Shown piece by piece: positions 1-8,042 of a stretch of 15,634 nucleotides of DNA; positions within the stretch are counted from its first letter, which is position 1; each line of letters begins with the position of its first letter. A model generated the notes under the pieces. The model saw only the letters and a program-made list of their open reading frames with translations, was not told the origin of the DNA and searched no databases. The translations under genes were made by a program, and so were the position numbers. The DNA is from a bacterium (GTDB taxonomy: Bacteria > Blakebacterota > Blakebacteria > Blakebacterales > Blakebacteraceae): positions 1-15,634 of the forward strand of contig JALGWK010000117.1 in NCBI GenBank assembly GCA_025774205.1, given 5' to 3'.

Positions 1-597
1 CGAGGCGTCGACGAGGAGTATGGTCTCGTCGGCCAGCTGAATCATCCGGCGCTTGATCCGGGCGTGTTCCTCCGTGGCCACGGCCAGTCCCCGTTCGATA
101 TCGAAGGCGGTGCACGACAGGAAGGTCCGGTTGATGGCGAACCGTTCCAGGACCTCCTCGGCCAGGGTGCCGGTGTAGGAGAGGGAGGGGCCATCGAGGG
201 TGCCTCCGGTGGAGACAACCCGTACCCGGGTCCGGTCGAGCAGGGTCGTCGTTACCGCTATGGAATTGGTGATCACGGTCAGGGGCCGGTCGGGTATGAG
301 ACGGGCGATTTCGCGTACAGTAGAGCTGGCGTCGAGGGCGATCACATCCCCCTCCCTCACATATTCGATGGCCGACTGCGCCATCTCCCGCTTCTGCTCC
401 AGGTTCACTACTTCGCGTACGTCGAAAGGGATCTCCCGACGTTCATCCGACACGCGTGAGGCTCCACCGTGAATCCGAACGAGCCGACCTTCAGCGTCGA
501 GCTTCTCCAGGTCGCGGCGGATGGTCTCCTCGGCCACCTTCTCGACGCGGTCCACGATCTCGCGATGCCGTTCGACGGGGAGCATGCCGTTCTTCAT
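1..597 (-). CDS. DeoR-family sugar operon regulator, 3'-partial, with a damaged HTH
   Basis: Transcriptional regulator of the DeoR/GlpR family; 199 codons are visible and the C-terminus (about 50 residues) lies beyond the left edge. Seen: TIRRDLEKLDAEGRLVRIHGGA near residues 25-46, the family's recognition helix and following wing, then a sugar-phosphate sensor domain with ITNSIAV, STGGTL and an ERGLAVATEEHARIKRRMI-type segment. The start is the ATG at 597, which overlaps the E2 stop as ATGA, with GGGAGGAG just upstream. Odd: DeoR proteins have about 14 more residues between RHREIVDRVEK and VAEETIRRDL; that stretch forms the first HTH helix (in GlpR it includes STEELVEHF) and is absent here without a frame change. 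DNA binding may be lost. As the last gene of the catabolic operon it would be expected to repress that operon in response to a phosphorylated sugar; this is inference from position and family. Confidence 0.9.
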   Translation of the reverse strand, partial: MKNGMLPVERHREIVDRVEKVAEETIRRDLEKLDAEGRLVRIHGGASRVSDERREIPFDVREVVNLEQKREMAQSAIEYVREGDVIALDASSTVREIARLIPDRPLTVITNSIAVTTTLLDRTRVRVVSTGGTLDGPSLSYTGTLAEEVLERFAINRTFLSCTAFDIERGLAVATEEHARIKRRMIQLADETILLVDAS

Positions 598-1931
598 GCC
601 GTCTCCTCCCGGTCGGTCTGGTTGTGGATGAATTCCGGAATGTAGCCGGTCGTTTCATCGAGGTGCTCGATGAGTTCTGCCGTGCGCTGGAGAAAGCGGG
701 CCGCCGGCGCGCCATCCACGATCCGGTGATCGAAGACCAGGCTCAGGGTGAGCAGTGGTCGGGGGACGATTCCTTCGTCGGTTACAGCCGGTTTCTCCCG
801 GATGCGTCCGATCCCCATGATCGCCGCCTCAGGCGGGTTGATGAGCGGCGTGAATGCGTCGATCCCGAAGGAGCCCAGGCTGGTGACGGTGAAGGTGCCG
901 CCGGCCAGATCATCGGGGAGCGCGGCGCCCTCCCGCGCTCGAGCGATGAGCTCGCGGGCCCTGGTGCAGAAGGTCCGCAGGTCCATCGAACCGGCATCGG
1001 TGATGACCGGTACCAGCAGACCCCGTTCGGTATCGGTGGCCATCCCCAGGTTGATCGGGGCGATGAGTTCGATCACCTCCCGGTCAGCGCTCAGTCGGGC
1101 ATTCAGGATCGGATGCTCCATCAACGCCCGTACCGTGAGGAAGGCAATCAGTTCGGTGTAGCCGGGGGCGAAGCCCCACACCGATTCGAGTCTTTTCAGT
1201 CGACGCCGCGCCTCCCGCAGTTTGAAGGCGTCGATCTCGGTCGTCAGGGTGACAGCGGGTATCGTGCGGGCACTCACTGCCATCCGTTCGGCGATGATGC
1301 CGCGCGGACCGGTCAGGGGAATGGTCCCGGTCACCGGCAGATTGGGTCGGGGAATGCCATCCCCATCGGCCCCGGGACATGGGCCGGCTGCCGCGGCTGC
1401 CAGGACATCGGCTTCCACGATCCGACCTCCCGGTCCCGACCCGGTGAGCCGGGCGAGATCGACCTTGTGGTCGGCAGCCAGGCGACGGGCACGGGGTGAG
1501 ACGGGGAGACGATCGGTTGAGGGAGGGGGTCCGGAGGAATCGGCGGCGCGGGAGGTGTCATCCGCGGGTGACGCTCCAGGTTCGGCCGGCGCTCCGTCAT
1601 CCGCCGGAACCGCGACCTCATCTGACGATGGAACATCAGGTTCGGTTCCCGTGTGCACGGGAGTCGGGCTCCACCCTTCGATCGATTCATCGGCCTCGGT
1701 GGTGATCAGGGCTACCACGGTGAGGACCTGCACCACCTCGTTGTCGTCGACCAGGATCTTCCTCAACCAGCCCCGGCCGGTGGCTTCTACATCGAGGGTG
1801 GCCTTGTCCGACTCCAGCGTGTAGAGCAGGTCGCCCCGCTTCACCTCGTCGCCTTCGGACAGGTACCACTCAACGACCCGGCCCTCTTCCATCGTCTGTC
1901 CGAGTTTCGGCATGATGACTTCGCTGATCAT
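594..1931 (-). CDS. Dihydrolipoamide acyltransferase (E2) of a 2-oxoacid dehydrogenase complex
   Basis: Core E2 subunit, 445 aa, normal length. Domains in order: an N-terminal lipoyl domain (about 1-80) with the lipoylated lysine K43 in ESDKATLDVEA; an Ala/Pro/Asp-rich flexible linker (about 85-140); a peripheral subunit-binding domain (about 143-180, VSPRARRLAADHKVDLARL then GSGPGGRIVEADV); and the acyltransferase catalytic domain (about 203-430) with catalytic H402 and D406 in DHRIVDG. It transfers an acyl group from lipoamide to CoA in the cytoplasm. It starts with ATG at 1931, overlapping the fused E1 stop as ATGA, so E1 and E2 are translationally coupled. The substrate (pyruvate, acetoin or a branched-chain oxoacid) cannot be fixed from sequence; short-linker E2s next to alpha/beta-type E1s include both acetoin and pyruvate types. 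No E3 is present in the window. Confidence 0.95.
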   Translation of the reverse strand: MISEVIMPKLGQTMEEGRVVEWYLSEGDEVKRGDLLYTLESDKATLDVEATGRGWLRKILVDDNEVVQVLTVVALITTEADESIEGWSPTPVHTGTEPDVPSSDEVAVPADDGAPAEPGASPADDTSRAADSSGPPPSTDRLPVSPRARRLAADHKVDLARLTGSGPGGRIVEADVLAAAAAGPCPGADGDGIPRPNLPVTGTIPLTGPRGIIAERMAVSARTIPAVTLTTEIDAFKLREARRRLKRLESVWGFAPGYTELIAFLTVRALMEHPILNARLSADREVIELIAPINLGMATDTERGLLVPVITDAGSMDLRTFCTRARELIARAREGAALPDDLAGGTFTVTSLGSFGIDAFTPLINPPEAAIMGIGRIREKPAVTDEGIVPRPLLTLSLVFDHRIVDGAPAARFLQRTAELIEHLDETTGYIPEFIHNQTDREETA

Positions 1932-4003
1932 CGGAGGACCTCCCTGATGCCGGCGATGACCGAATCGGTGTTCGGGATGGCGGCGTCTTCGAGCGATTCC
2001 GACATCGGTACGGGGACATCGGCGGCGGCTACCCGCACCACCGGCGCGTCGAGGTAATCGAACAGTTCCTCGGAGACGCGGGCCGAGATCTCGGAGAGGA
2101 ACGATCCTGTCCGGCAGGCCTCGGTCACCCCGACAACCCGTCCCGTCTTCTCAACCGAGTCGCCGATAGTCGCCATGTCGAGCGGTTTGAGGGTGCGCAG
2201 GTCGATGACTTCGACCGAGATGTTCTCGGCGGCCAGGCGGTCGGCCGCTTCGAGAGCCCGGTGGACCATGCGGGACCACGTGATGACCGTCACGTCGACT
2301 CCGGAGCGCTTGATATCGGCAACCCCGAAGGGGATGAGATATTCCTCCTCCGGCACCGGTCCCTCCATCCCGTAGAGCATCTTGTGCTCGATGAACATCA
2401 CCGGATTGTCATCACGGATGGCCGCCTTGAGCAGGCCCTTGGCGTCGAAGGGGGTGGCGGGCATCACGACGTGGATGCCGGGGAAGTGGGTCCAGAGGGC
2501 TTCGAGGCTCTGCGAGTGATGGGCGGCGATGCAGCGTCCGGCGCCCCCCTCGGTACGGATGACCATCGGCACGGTGGTCTTCCCGCCGAACATGTACCGA
2601 TTTTTGGCCCCCTGATTGGCGATCTGGTCCATGGCCAGGGGAGTGAAATCCACGTACATGATCTCGGCCACGGGACGGGTGCCGGCCATGGCCGCTCCGA
2701 CCGCCGAGCCGCCGATGATCGCTTCGGAGATCGGCGTGTCTTTCACCCGCTCCGCCCCGAAGGTCTCGAAGAGCCCTTTGGTGACACCGTAGGCCCCGCC
2801 GTAGAGCCCCACATCCTCGCCCATCACGAATACCCGCTCATCCCGCTCCATCTCTTCGCGCAGGGCTTCCTGCAGGGCCTCTCGATAGAGAAGAGTGCGG
2901 ACCCCGGAATCGGCTGACCGGCAGAGGTTCCTCAGGTGTTCCTCGGCGGCGTGGTCCTCCCCGGTCCAGACCGGCAGGGCGTAGACGTCGTCCTCGACCT
3001 CATCGGGAGAAGGGAGGGGGGAGTCGAGGGCGAATTGAGTGGCGCTCTCGATCGCCTGTTCGCAATCGGTTTCGATGGCCTCGATCTCCGCGGTGGTGAC
3101 GAGATCCTGCTCGACCAGCCATCCGGAAAAGGTCGGGATCGGATCGCGGGCCTTCCACTCGGCCTCCTCATCCCGCGTACGGTAGTCGCGCGGATCGGAG
3201 CGTGAATGGCCGTACCAGCGGTAGGTGCGGCACTCGATCAGGGAGGGGCCTTCGCCGGTCCGAGCCCGTTCCACGGCCCGTGAGACCGCGGCCCGCACCT
3301 CGAGGACATCCATGCCGTCGACAACCTCGCCGGGCATGTCGTAGGCACCGGCCCGTTCCGAGAGAGCGGTCCGGGCGGCGGCCGCGGAGAGGGGCACTGA
3401 CATGCCGTAGAGGTTGTTCTCGATGATGTAGATGACCGGCAGTTTCCACAGCCCGGCCAGGTTCAGCGACTCGTGGAAATTGCCGGTACTGGTGGCTCCA
3501 TCACCGAAGAAGCAGAGCACCACCCGGTCGGAACCCTGCTGCTGCTGGGCTATCCCGGCCCCGGTGGCGACCGGGATGTTCCCTCCCACGATACCGGTGG
3601 CTCCCAGGTTGCCCCGTGCGACATCGGCTATGTGCATCGAGCCCCCGCGTCCCCGGCAGTATCCCGTTTCGCGACCGCACAGTTCGGCCATCATCCGGTT
3701 GTAGTGATCCTGCCGTTCCACATTGTCTGCCACCAGACTCACTCCCCGGGCGTGACAGTGACCGTGGCCGCGGTGCGTGCTGGTGATGAGATCGTCATCC
3801 CGCAGGGCTGAGACAGCTCCGACCGCTACCGCCTCCTGTCCAGCGTAGAGGTGGGAGGCGCCCTTGATGATGTTACGGCCGAGCAGGTCGTAGACCCGAT
3901 CCTCGAACATCCGGATCTCCCACATCTGCCTCAGCAGTTCGATGGCTCCATCGCGTGTGATCCCGTGCGTGGCCAGTGCCCCGTCGGCATTATTCACGGT
4001 CAT
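1928..4003 (-). CDS. Fused E1 alpha-beta 2-oxoacid dehydrogenase (thiamine diphosphate)
   Basis: A single 691-aa chain containing both E1 subunits, which are separate proteins of about 330 aa each in most bacteria. Residues ~1-345 are E1 alpha: SHLYAGQEAVAVG, THRGHGH, GRGGSMH, the ThDP/Mg motif beginning GDG at 167-169 and ending NN at 196-197, and the RWYGHSRSDPRDYR loop near 262-275. A linker near 345-365 leads into E1 beta (~366-691): MGEDVGLYGGAYGVTKGL, TPISEAIIGG, EIMYVDF, AAHHSQSLEALW and the C-terminal transketolase-like domain with VIDLRTLKPLD. It decarboxylates a 2-oxoacid and passes the acyl group to E2 lipoamide. It starts with ATG at 4003, overlapping the kinase stop as ATGA. Fused alpha-beta E1s are known in several phyla, so the fusion is uncommon but not new. 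Substrate unresolved among pyruvate, acetoin and branched-chain oxoacids. Confidence 0.95.
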   Translation of the reverse strand: MTVNNADGALATHGITRDGAIELLRQMWEIRMFEDRVYDLLGRNIIKGASHLYAGQEAVAVGAVSALRDDDLITSTHRGHGHCHARGVSLVADNVERQDHYNRMMAELCGRETGYCRGRGGSMHIADVARGNLGATGIVGGNIPVATGAGIAQQQQGSDRVVLCFFGDGATSTGNFHESLNLAGLWKLPVIYIIENNLYGMSVPLSAAAARTALSERAGAYDMPGEVVDGMDVLEVRAAVSRAVERARTGEGPSLIECRTYRWYGHSRSDPRDYRTRDEEAEWKARDPIPTFSGWLVEQDLVTTAEIEAIETDCEQAIESATQFALDSPLPSPDEVEDDVYALPVWTGEDHAAEEHLRNLCRSADSGVRTLLYREALQEALREEMERDERVFVMGEDVGLYGGAYGVTKGLFETFGAERVKDTPISEAIIGGSAVGAAMAGTRPVAEIMYVDFTPLAMDQIANQGAKNRYMFGGKTTVPMVIRTEGGAGRCIAAHHSQSLEALWTHFPGIHVVMPATPFDAKGLLKAAIRDDNPVMFIEHKMLYGMEGPVPEEEYLIPFGVADIKRSGVDVTVITWSRMVHRALEAADRLAAENISVEVIDLRTLKPLDMATIGDSVEKTGRVVGVTEACRTGSFLSEISARVSEELFDYLDAPVVRVAAADVPVPMSESLEDAAIPNTDSVIAGIREVLR

Positions 4004-5493
4004 ACTCCGGTTCCAGTCTGACGTTGGTCTCTGATGGTGAGGTAGCGATCACTGGTGTCATCCCAGGCCGCGTCGGGCGCCGGCACGTATTCCTCCGGTT
4101 CAACTGAATCACTGACGAGAGCCCGTCCCTCGGCCAGCGAGGCGATATCACCCCGGGCGATCGCCTGCACGATGATGTTTCCCATGGCGGTGGCCTCAGC
4201 GGGGCCGGCCAGGACACGCATGCCGGTCGCGTCGGCGGTGAGCCGGTTCAGCAGTCGGTTCCTGCAGCCCCCGCCGATGATATGGATGGTGTCAGCCGTC
4301 CGGCCGGTGAGTTCGGCCAGGACATCGGCTATCCGGCGGTACTCGCAGGCCAGGCTCTCGAGCGCGCAGCGAACGAGCGCTCCTTCATCGGCTGGTTCGG
4401 GCTGGCCTGTCTCGCGGCAGAAAGCCCTCATCCGTGCGGGCATGTCACCGGGCTGAAGGAAGCGTTCATCGCCGGGATCGACGAGGGAACCGAACGGCGG
4501 GGCTTCAGCCGCCAGAGCGGTCAGGTCATCGTACGACCATTGCCGGCCTTCGCGTTCCCACTCCCGCCGGCACTCCTGCACCAGCCAGAGCCCCATGATG
4601 TTCTTCAGCAGCCGGAAGCGGTCACCGACGCCCCCCTCATTGGTGAGGTTGTGTTCCAGGCTCTGCTCGTTGATCACCGGCTCGGAGACTTCAACCCCCA
4701 TGAGCGACCAGGTGCCCGAACTCAGGTAGATGGCGTCGTCGGAGGTGAAGGGCACGGCCGCCACGGCCGAGGCGGTGTCGTGGGAGCCGGGCGCGATGAC
4801 CGGCAGGGGGCCGCAGCCGGTCCGGTCGGCCAGCCCGGGGAGCAGTTCGCCCGGCGGCACGATCGAGCCGAAGATGCCGGTCGGGATCTCCAGTTGTTCG
4901 AGCATCCCGAACGCCCACGACCGGTTGATCGGATCATAGCACTGGCTCGTGGTGGCGATGGTGAACTCATTCACCGTCCGGCCGGAGAGCATCCAGGCCA
5001 GGAGATCGGGCATGAAGAGCAGGCTTTCGGCCCGTCGCAGGGCCTCGGAACCGGTCTTCACCATGGCCAGCAGCTGGAAGAGGGTGTTGAGCTGCATGAA
5101 CTGGATGCCGGTCCGGGTGAAGATGTCGGCCCGTTCGATGACGCGGAAGGCTTCCTCCATCATGCCGTTGGTGCGGGCGTCACGGTAGTGCCAGGGATCC
5201 TCGATCAGGGTGTCGTCGCTGTCGAGCAGGCCGAAGTCGACCCCCCAGGTGTCCACTCCCACGCCGGCGAGCCGGTCACCGAAGCGCTCTCCCGCCACCG
5301 TGAGGCCGGTGATGATCTCGCGCTGGATCCCTTCGACATGCCAGCGCAGGCTGCCGTCCTCTTCTGTCGGACCGTTCGGGAAGCGGTGGAGTTCCTCGAG
5401 CCGGAGGCGACCATCCCGGATCGTTCCGGCCACGACGCGTCCGCTCTCGGCTCCCAGATCGCAGGCCAGCCAGGTGTCCGCGGTTCCCGGCAT
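4000..5493 (-). CDS. rhaB: Rhamnulokinase-type FGGY carbohydrate kinase
   Basis: ATP-dependent sugar kinase, 497 aa, close to the roughly 490 aa of E. coli RhaB. Seen: phosphate-binding DLGAESGR at 12-19; GVDTWGVDFGLLD at 79-91; YRDARTNGM; RTGIQFMQLNTLFQL; GSHDTASAV at 236-244 with the presumed catalytic base D239; LSSGTWSLMG at 258-266; NEGG; LKNIMGLWL; and the C-terminal GGGCRNRLLN at 407-416. These are RhaB-branch signatures rather than xylulo- or glycerokinase ones. RhaB phosphorylates L-rhamnulose at O1 and is known to tolerate other ketoses. No rhamnose isomerase (RhaA) or rhamnulose-1-P aldolase (RhaD) is present; the upstream neighbours are polyol-phosphate dehydrogenases, so the true substrate may be another L-ketose. 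It starts with ATG at 5493, sharing one base with the SDR stop (TGATG). Confidence 0.9.
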   Translation of the reverse strand: MPGTADTWLACDLGAESGRVVAGTIRDGRLRLEELHRFPNGPTEEDGSLRWHVEGIQREIITGLTVAGERFGDRLAGVGVDTWGVDFGLLDSDDTLIEDPWHYRDARTNGMMEEAFRVIERADIFTRTGIQFMQLNTLFQLLAMVKTGSEALRRAESLLFMPDLLAWMLSGRTVNEFTIATTSQCYDPINRSWAFGMLEQLEIPTGIFGSIVPPGELLPGLADRTGCGPLPVIAPGSHDTASAVAAVPFTSDDAIYLSSGTWSLMGVEVSEPVINEQSLEHNLTNEGGVGDRFRLLKNIMGLWLVQECRREWEREGRQWSYDDLTALAAEAPPFGSLVDPGDERFLQPGDMPARMRAFCRETGQPEPADEGALVRCALESLACEYRRIADVLAELTGRTADTIHIIGGGCRNRLLNRLTADATGMRVLAGPAEATAMGNIIVQAIARGDIASLAEGRALVSDSVEPEEYVPAPDAAWDDTSDRYLTIRDQRQTGTGV

Positions 5494-6332
5494 CAGCGCA
5501 TCTCCTGTCCGCCGGTGATGTTCACCGCCTGCCCGGTCATGTAGGCACCTCCGTCAGATGCCAGGAAGGTGATCACCCGGCAGACATCCTCGTAGGTGCA
5601 GCCCCGTTTGAGCGGCACCTGGTCCACGTATCGCTGACGGACCTCGGCTTCGCTGATCCCCCAGCGTTCGGCATACTGGCCGTAGAGAGAGTCGGTCCAG
5701 AGGGGGGAGTCGAGCAGGTTGCCGGGGCAGACCGCGTTGACCCGGATGCCATGTTCAGCCAGTTCGAGGGCCAGGCTCTGGGTCAGCCCGATGCCGCCGA
5801 ACTTAGAGGCGGCATAGGCCGAGTTGCGATAGCTTCCCTTCTTCCCCGACTTGGAATTGACCTGGATGATCACGCCGCCGCCCTGTTCGATCATGACCCG
5901 CGCCGCGGCCCGCGCGCAGAGGAAGTAACCGAAGAGATTGACGTTCATGACGGCGCGCCACTGCTCGGTCTCGAACTCCTCCACCGGGCCGGCGATGAGG
6001 ATGCCGGCGTTGGAGACGAGAAGGTCGAGTCGGCCGAGATCGGTGATGGCGCTATCGATCATCGCGGCCACCTCTCCTTCGTCGGTCACATCCACTCCGA
6101 TCCCCAGCGCGGGACGGCCGGTCGCACTGGTGATCTCTCCGGCGACCCGTTCAGCCCCGTTGGCGTTGAGGTCAGCCACGGCGACGGCGAAGCCCTCCAC
6201 TGCCAGATGGCGCGCGATTGCTTCACCGAGACCCTGAGCCGCGCCGGTGACGAGCGCGACCCTCTCAGCGGTACCGCTCTGTCGGTCGTCAGCAGTCTGA
6301 CCATTGAGGTCAGGAGCCGGTGGTCCGCTCAT
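5493..6332 (-). CDS. srlD: Sorbitol-6-phosphate 2-dehydrogenase-like short-chain dehydrogenase
   Basis: Classical SDR, 279 aa. The cofactor loop TGAAQGLG is at 29-36, NAG at 108-110, catalytic S160 in VNSKSGK, and Y173/K177 in YAASK. Closest recognisable family is SrlD/GutD: the NSKSGKKGSYRNSAYAASKF stretch, FGGIGLTQSLALELAEHGI, GNLLDSP, VPLKRGCTYEDV and the C-terminal GQAVNITGGQ all match the pattern of enterobacterial SrlD. It is expected to interconvert D-glucitol-6-P and fructose-6-P with NAD(H). The start at 6332 is supported by AGGAGG seven bases upstream; the first ~23 residues are an extra polar extension compared with E. coli SrlD, so a downstream start cannot be excluded. It follows the dehydrogenase gene by 40 bp, the only real gap inside the operon. 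A related ketose/polyol pair is possible. Confidence 0.9.
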   Translation of the reverse strand: MSGPPAPDLNGQTADDRQSGTAERVALVTGAAQGLGEAIARHLAVEGFAVAVADLNANGAERVAGEITSATGRPALGIGVDVTDEGEVAAMIDSAITDLGRLDLLVSNAGILIAGPVEEFETEQWRAVMNVNLFGYFLCARAAARVMIEQGGGVIIQVNSKSGKKGSYRNSAYAASKFGGIGLTQSLALELAEHGIRVNAVCPGNLLDSPLWTDSLYGQYAERWGISEAEVRQRYVDQVPLKRGCTYEDVCRVITFLASDGGAYMTGQAVNITGGQEMR

Positions 6333-6339
6333 CGGTGGT

Positions 6340-6345
6340 CCTCCT
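6340..6345 (-). promoter_or_regulatory. Strong Shine-Dalgarno site for the SrlD-like gene
   Basis: On the minus strand AGGAGG lies seven bases before the ATG at 6332. The other operon genes downstream start by stop/start overlap, so this is the one strong independent ribosome binding site in the operon. It could let the intact lower half be translated regardless of the broken genes upstream. Confidence 0.7.
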
Positions 6346-6372
6346 GTCGGAGATGGAGAAGTCGGTGTCCGT

Positions 6373-7833
6373 TCATGTCGGAAGCATCCGTTTCAGGAAT
6401 TCCCGTTCCGCCGCCACCGTCCATTCCCGACCGTCGCGCAGCAGGACGGCAACCTCCGGCATCGATTCCGCCAGTTCGGAGAGGGGAGTCAGGGGGCAGG
6501 CGCGGATGTGAGGATAGATGACGATCTTGCCGGCGAAACGACCATCCCGCACCGCCTCGAGCCCTTCTTTCGCTGCTTCGAGACTACCGATCGCGGCCAC
6601 CGACCGTCCGGTGTCGAGATCGCCCGATTCGGCGCGTTCAAGGGTCAGGCGCATCTCTTCGATGGTCGAGGCCGAATGCCCGATGATGCGGGTATCCCGG
6701 AGCCAGGCATCGCTCAGGTCGACGGCCGCGGTCGTCTCGCGCGGGACACCGGCGAAGATGTTCATGACCCCTCCCGGCGCCAGCAGGAACGCGGCCTCTT
6801 CAACCAGACGGGGTACCGGGGCCAGCACGATGATGTCGTCGAAGCCGGGGCCGTCATCCGCCCCCTCCGCCGGGGCATGGTTCATGGCCTGTTCGAGGCC
6901 GGCCTCGTATGCGGTCCGGTCATCCGGGTTGAGACAGAGGAACGGTATCCCGCGAGAGGTCGCGTCTCCGGCCAGCGATCGCTCCAGGTCGGCCAGGCGG
7001 GGAGCGCTGGTGTCGGTGCCGACCACTATCGACGGCCCCTCAGGGAGTGAGAGTGCCCGCTGGACATGCATGCGTCCCATCGGTCCCCCGGCTCCCATGA
7101 AGAGGGCCCTGCCGCCTGCTCGCAATCCCGAGCGCACCGGCCGGTCGGCATAGACTGCCGCCAGGTCGGGACCGGGACCGCCGATGAAGAGCCAGCGGTT
7201 ATAGTGGATCCGGCCGATGTCGAGCGCCACCGGGCGAACGAGCGGTTCGGCGTCGATCACCGCCATGATCCCGCCCGGGGCCAGGGCCGGGCTCAACCGC
7301 TCGACCAGATCGGCATCGGCGCCCAGCAGGATGATGTCGTCGATACTCTCATGGGCCACGACCGGCTTCTCGTCGGTGGTGGCAACCTCGACTCCGAGGG
7401 CCGCTGCCTGCTCCCGGAGTATGTCCTCGAATCCGGCCGGGACATCGGTGAGAAGGAGGCGGGCGGGGGCGGAACCGCGATCGAGGCCGCGGCTGATCTC
7501 GTAGCCGGTCTCCCGAGCCCGTACCGTGCCATGGATCCAGGTCGTGCCGCCCTTTCTCAGGGTGGTCCGGTAGCGCAGACCGTAGGCGGCGACGACACAG
7601 GCCCATGGTTCGGTCAGGGCGGCCTCGGCGTACCCGGTCGTGGACTGAACGGGGATCAGGTAGCTGCCATCATCGCCATCGAGCACGCGTGAGTCGAGCA
7701 GGGCATACCCGGAAAGACCTCCGCCGATCTCATAGCCGTAGGCATATCCGGTCCCGTCGACGAAGATGTCGGCCTGGAGGGTGAAGCGATCTCCGATCCG
7801 GTAGTTCTCATCGAGTCCTTCCCCGACGGTCAC
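6373..7833 (-). pseudogene. MDR alcohol dehydrogenase, large C-terminal part, with duplicated Rossmann unit
   Basis: A 486-codon open frame holding the rest of the dehydrogenase whose N-terminus is at 7839-8042. It opens inside the catalytic domain (GEGLDENYRIGDRFTLQADI at 4-23, then YAYGYEIGGGLSGY), continues with the TEPWACVVAAYG helix, and has a classical nucleotide loop FMGAGGPMG at 245-253. The family looks like L-sorbose-1-phosphate reductase/SorE-type MDRs. Unusual: two related segments. IDDIILLGADADLVERL plus APGGIMAVIDA (about 164-195) is echoed by FDDIIVLAPVPRLVEEA plus APGGVMNIFAG (about 331-362), each followed by a similar strand pattern ending in IGG/IGH. The protein therefore carries an extra, degenerate Rossmann-like unit before the normal one, and a C-terminal tail of ~45 residues. 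The in-frame GTG at 7833 is a computed start, not a convincing one. The segment holding the GHE zinc motif is missing at the junction with the N-terminal part. Confidence 0.75.
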
Positions 7834-7838
7834 GACTG

Positions 7839-8042
7839 TCAGACCTTGATGTCGGAGAAACAGAGCCCGCAGGCATCGTGACGCACGAGCAGTTCACCCG
7901 GTCCCGGCTTCGGCAGGGGAGCCTCGATCGGCAGCCCGTCACGACCGAGATTACCAAATCCGGCCCCGTAGAGCGGCCACCGCCGGTAGGTTTCGGGCAG
8001 GGGGGTTCGGCCTTCGATCCAGGCCTGGAAACGATCGTCCAT
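7839..8042 (-). pseudogene. MDR alcohol dehydrogenase, N-terminal fragment
   Basis: A 67-codon fragment that ends in CGLCFSDIKV followed at once by TGA. This is the start of an MDR catalytic domain: PKPGPGELLVRHDACGLC leads to the catalytic zinc cysteine (C61 in CFSD). In intact relatives the chain continues through about 25-30 residues, including the GHE zinc motif, before reaching the VGEGL-type segment that opens the next frame at 7833. Here the two frames are only a few bases apart and offset, so the intervening codons are lost and the frame is broken (net loss of 3n+1 bases). The start codon ATG at 8042 shares one base with the PHP stop (TGATG), as expected of a real operon gene. Together the two parts would have made a protein of about 580 residues, against 340-400 for most MDRs. 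Confidence 0.75.

Noticed and set aside
456-1499. Plus-strand open frame of 347 codons opposite E2
   Set aside because: Antisense to a complete dihydrolipoamide acyltransferase; composition is low-complexity Arg/Gly/Asp typical of shadow frames.
4282-5544. Long plus-strand open frame (420 codons) opposite the sugar kinase
   Set aside because: It is antisense to a clear RhaB-type kinase with all motifs; GC-rich genes commonly leave long open frames on the other strand, and the translation shows no family pattern.
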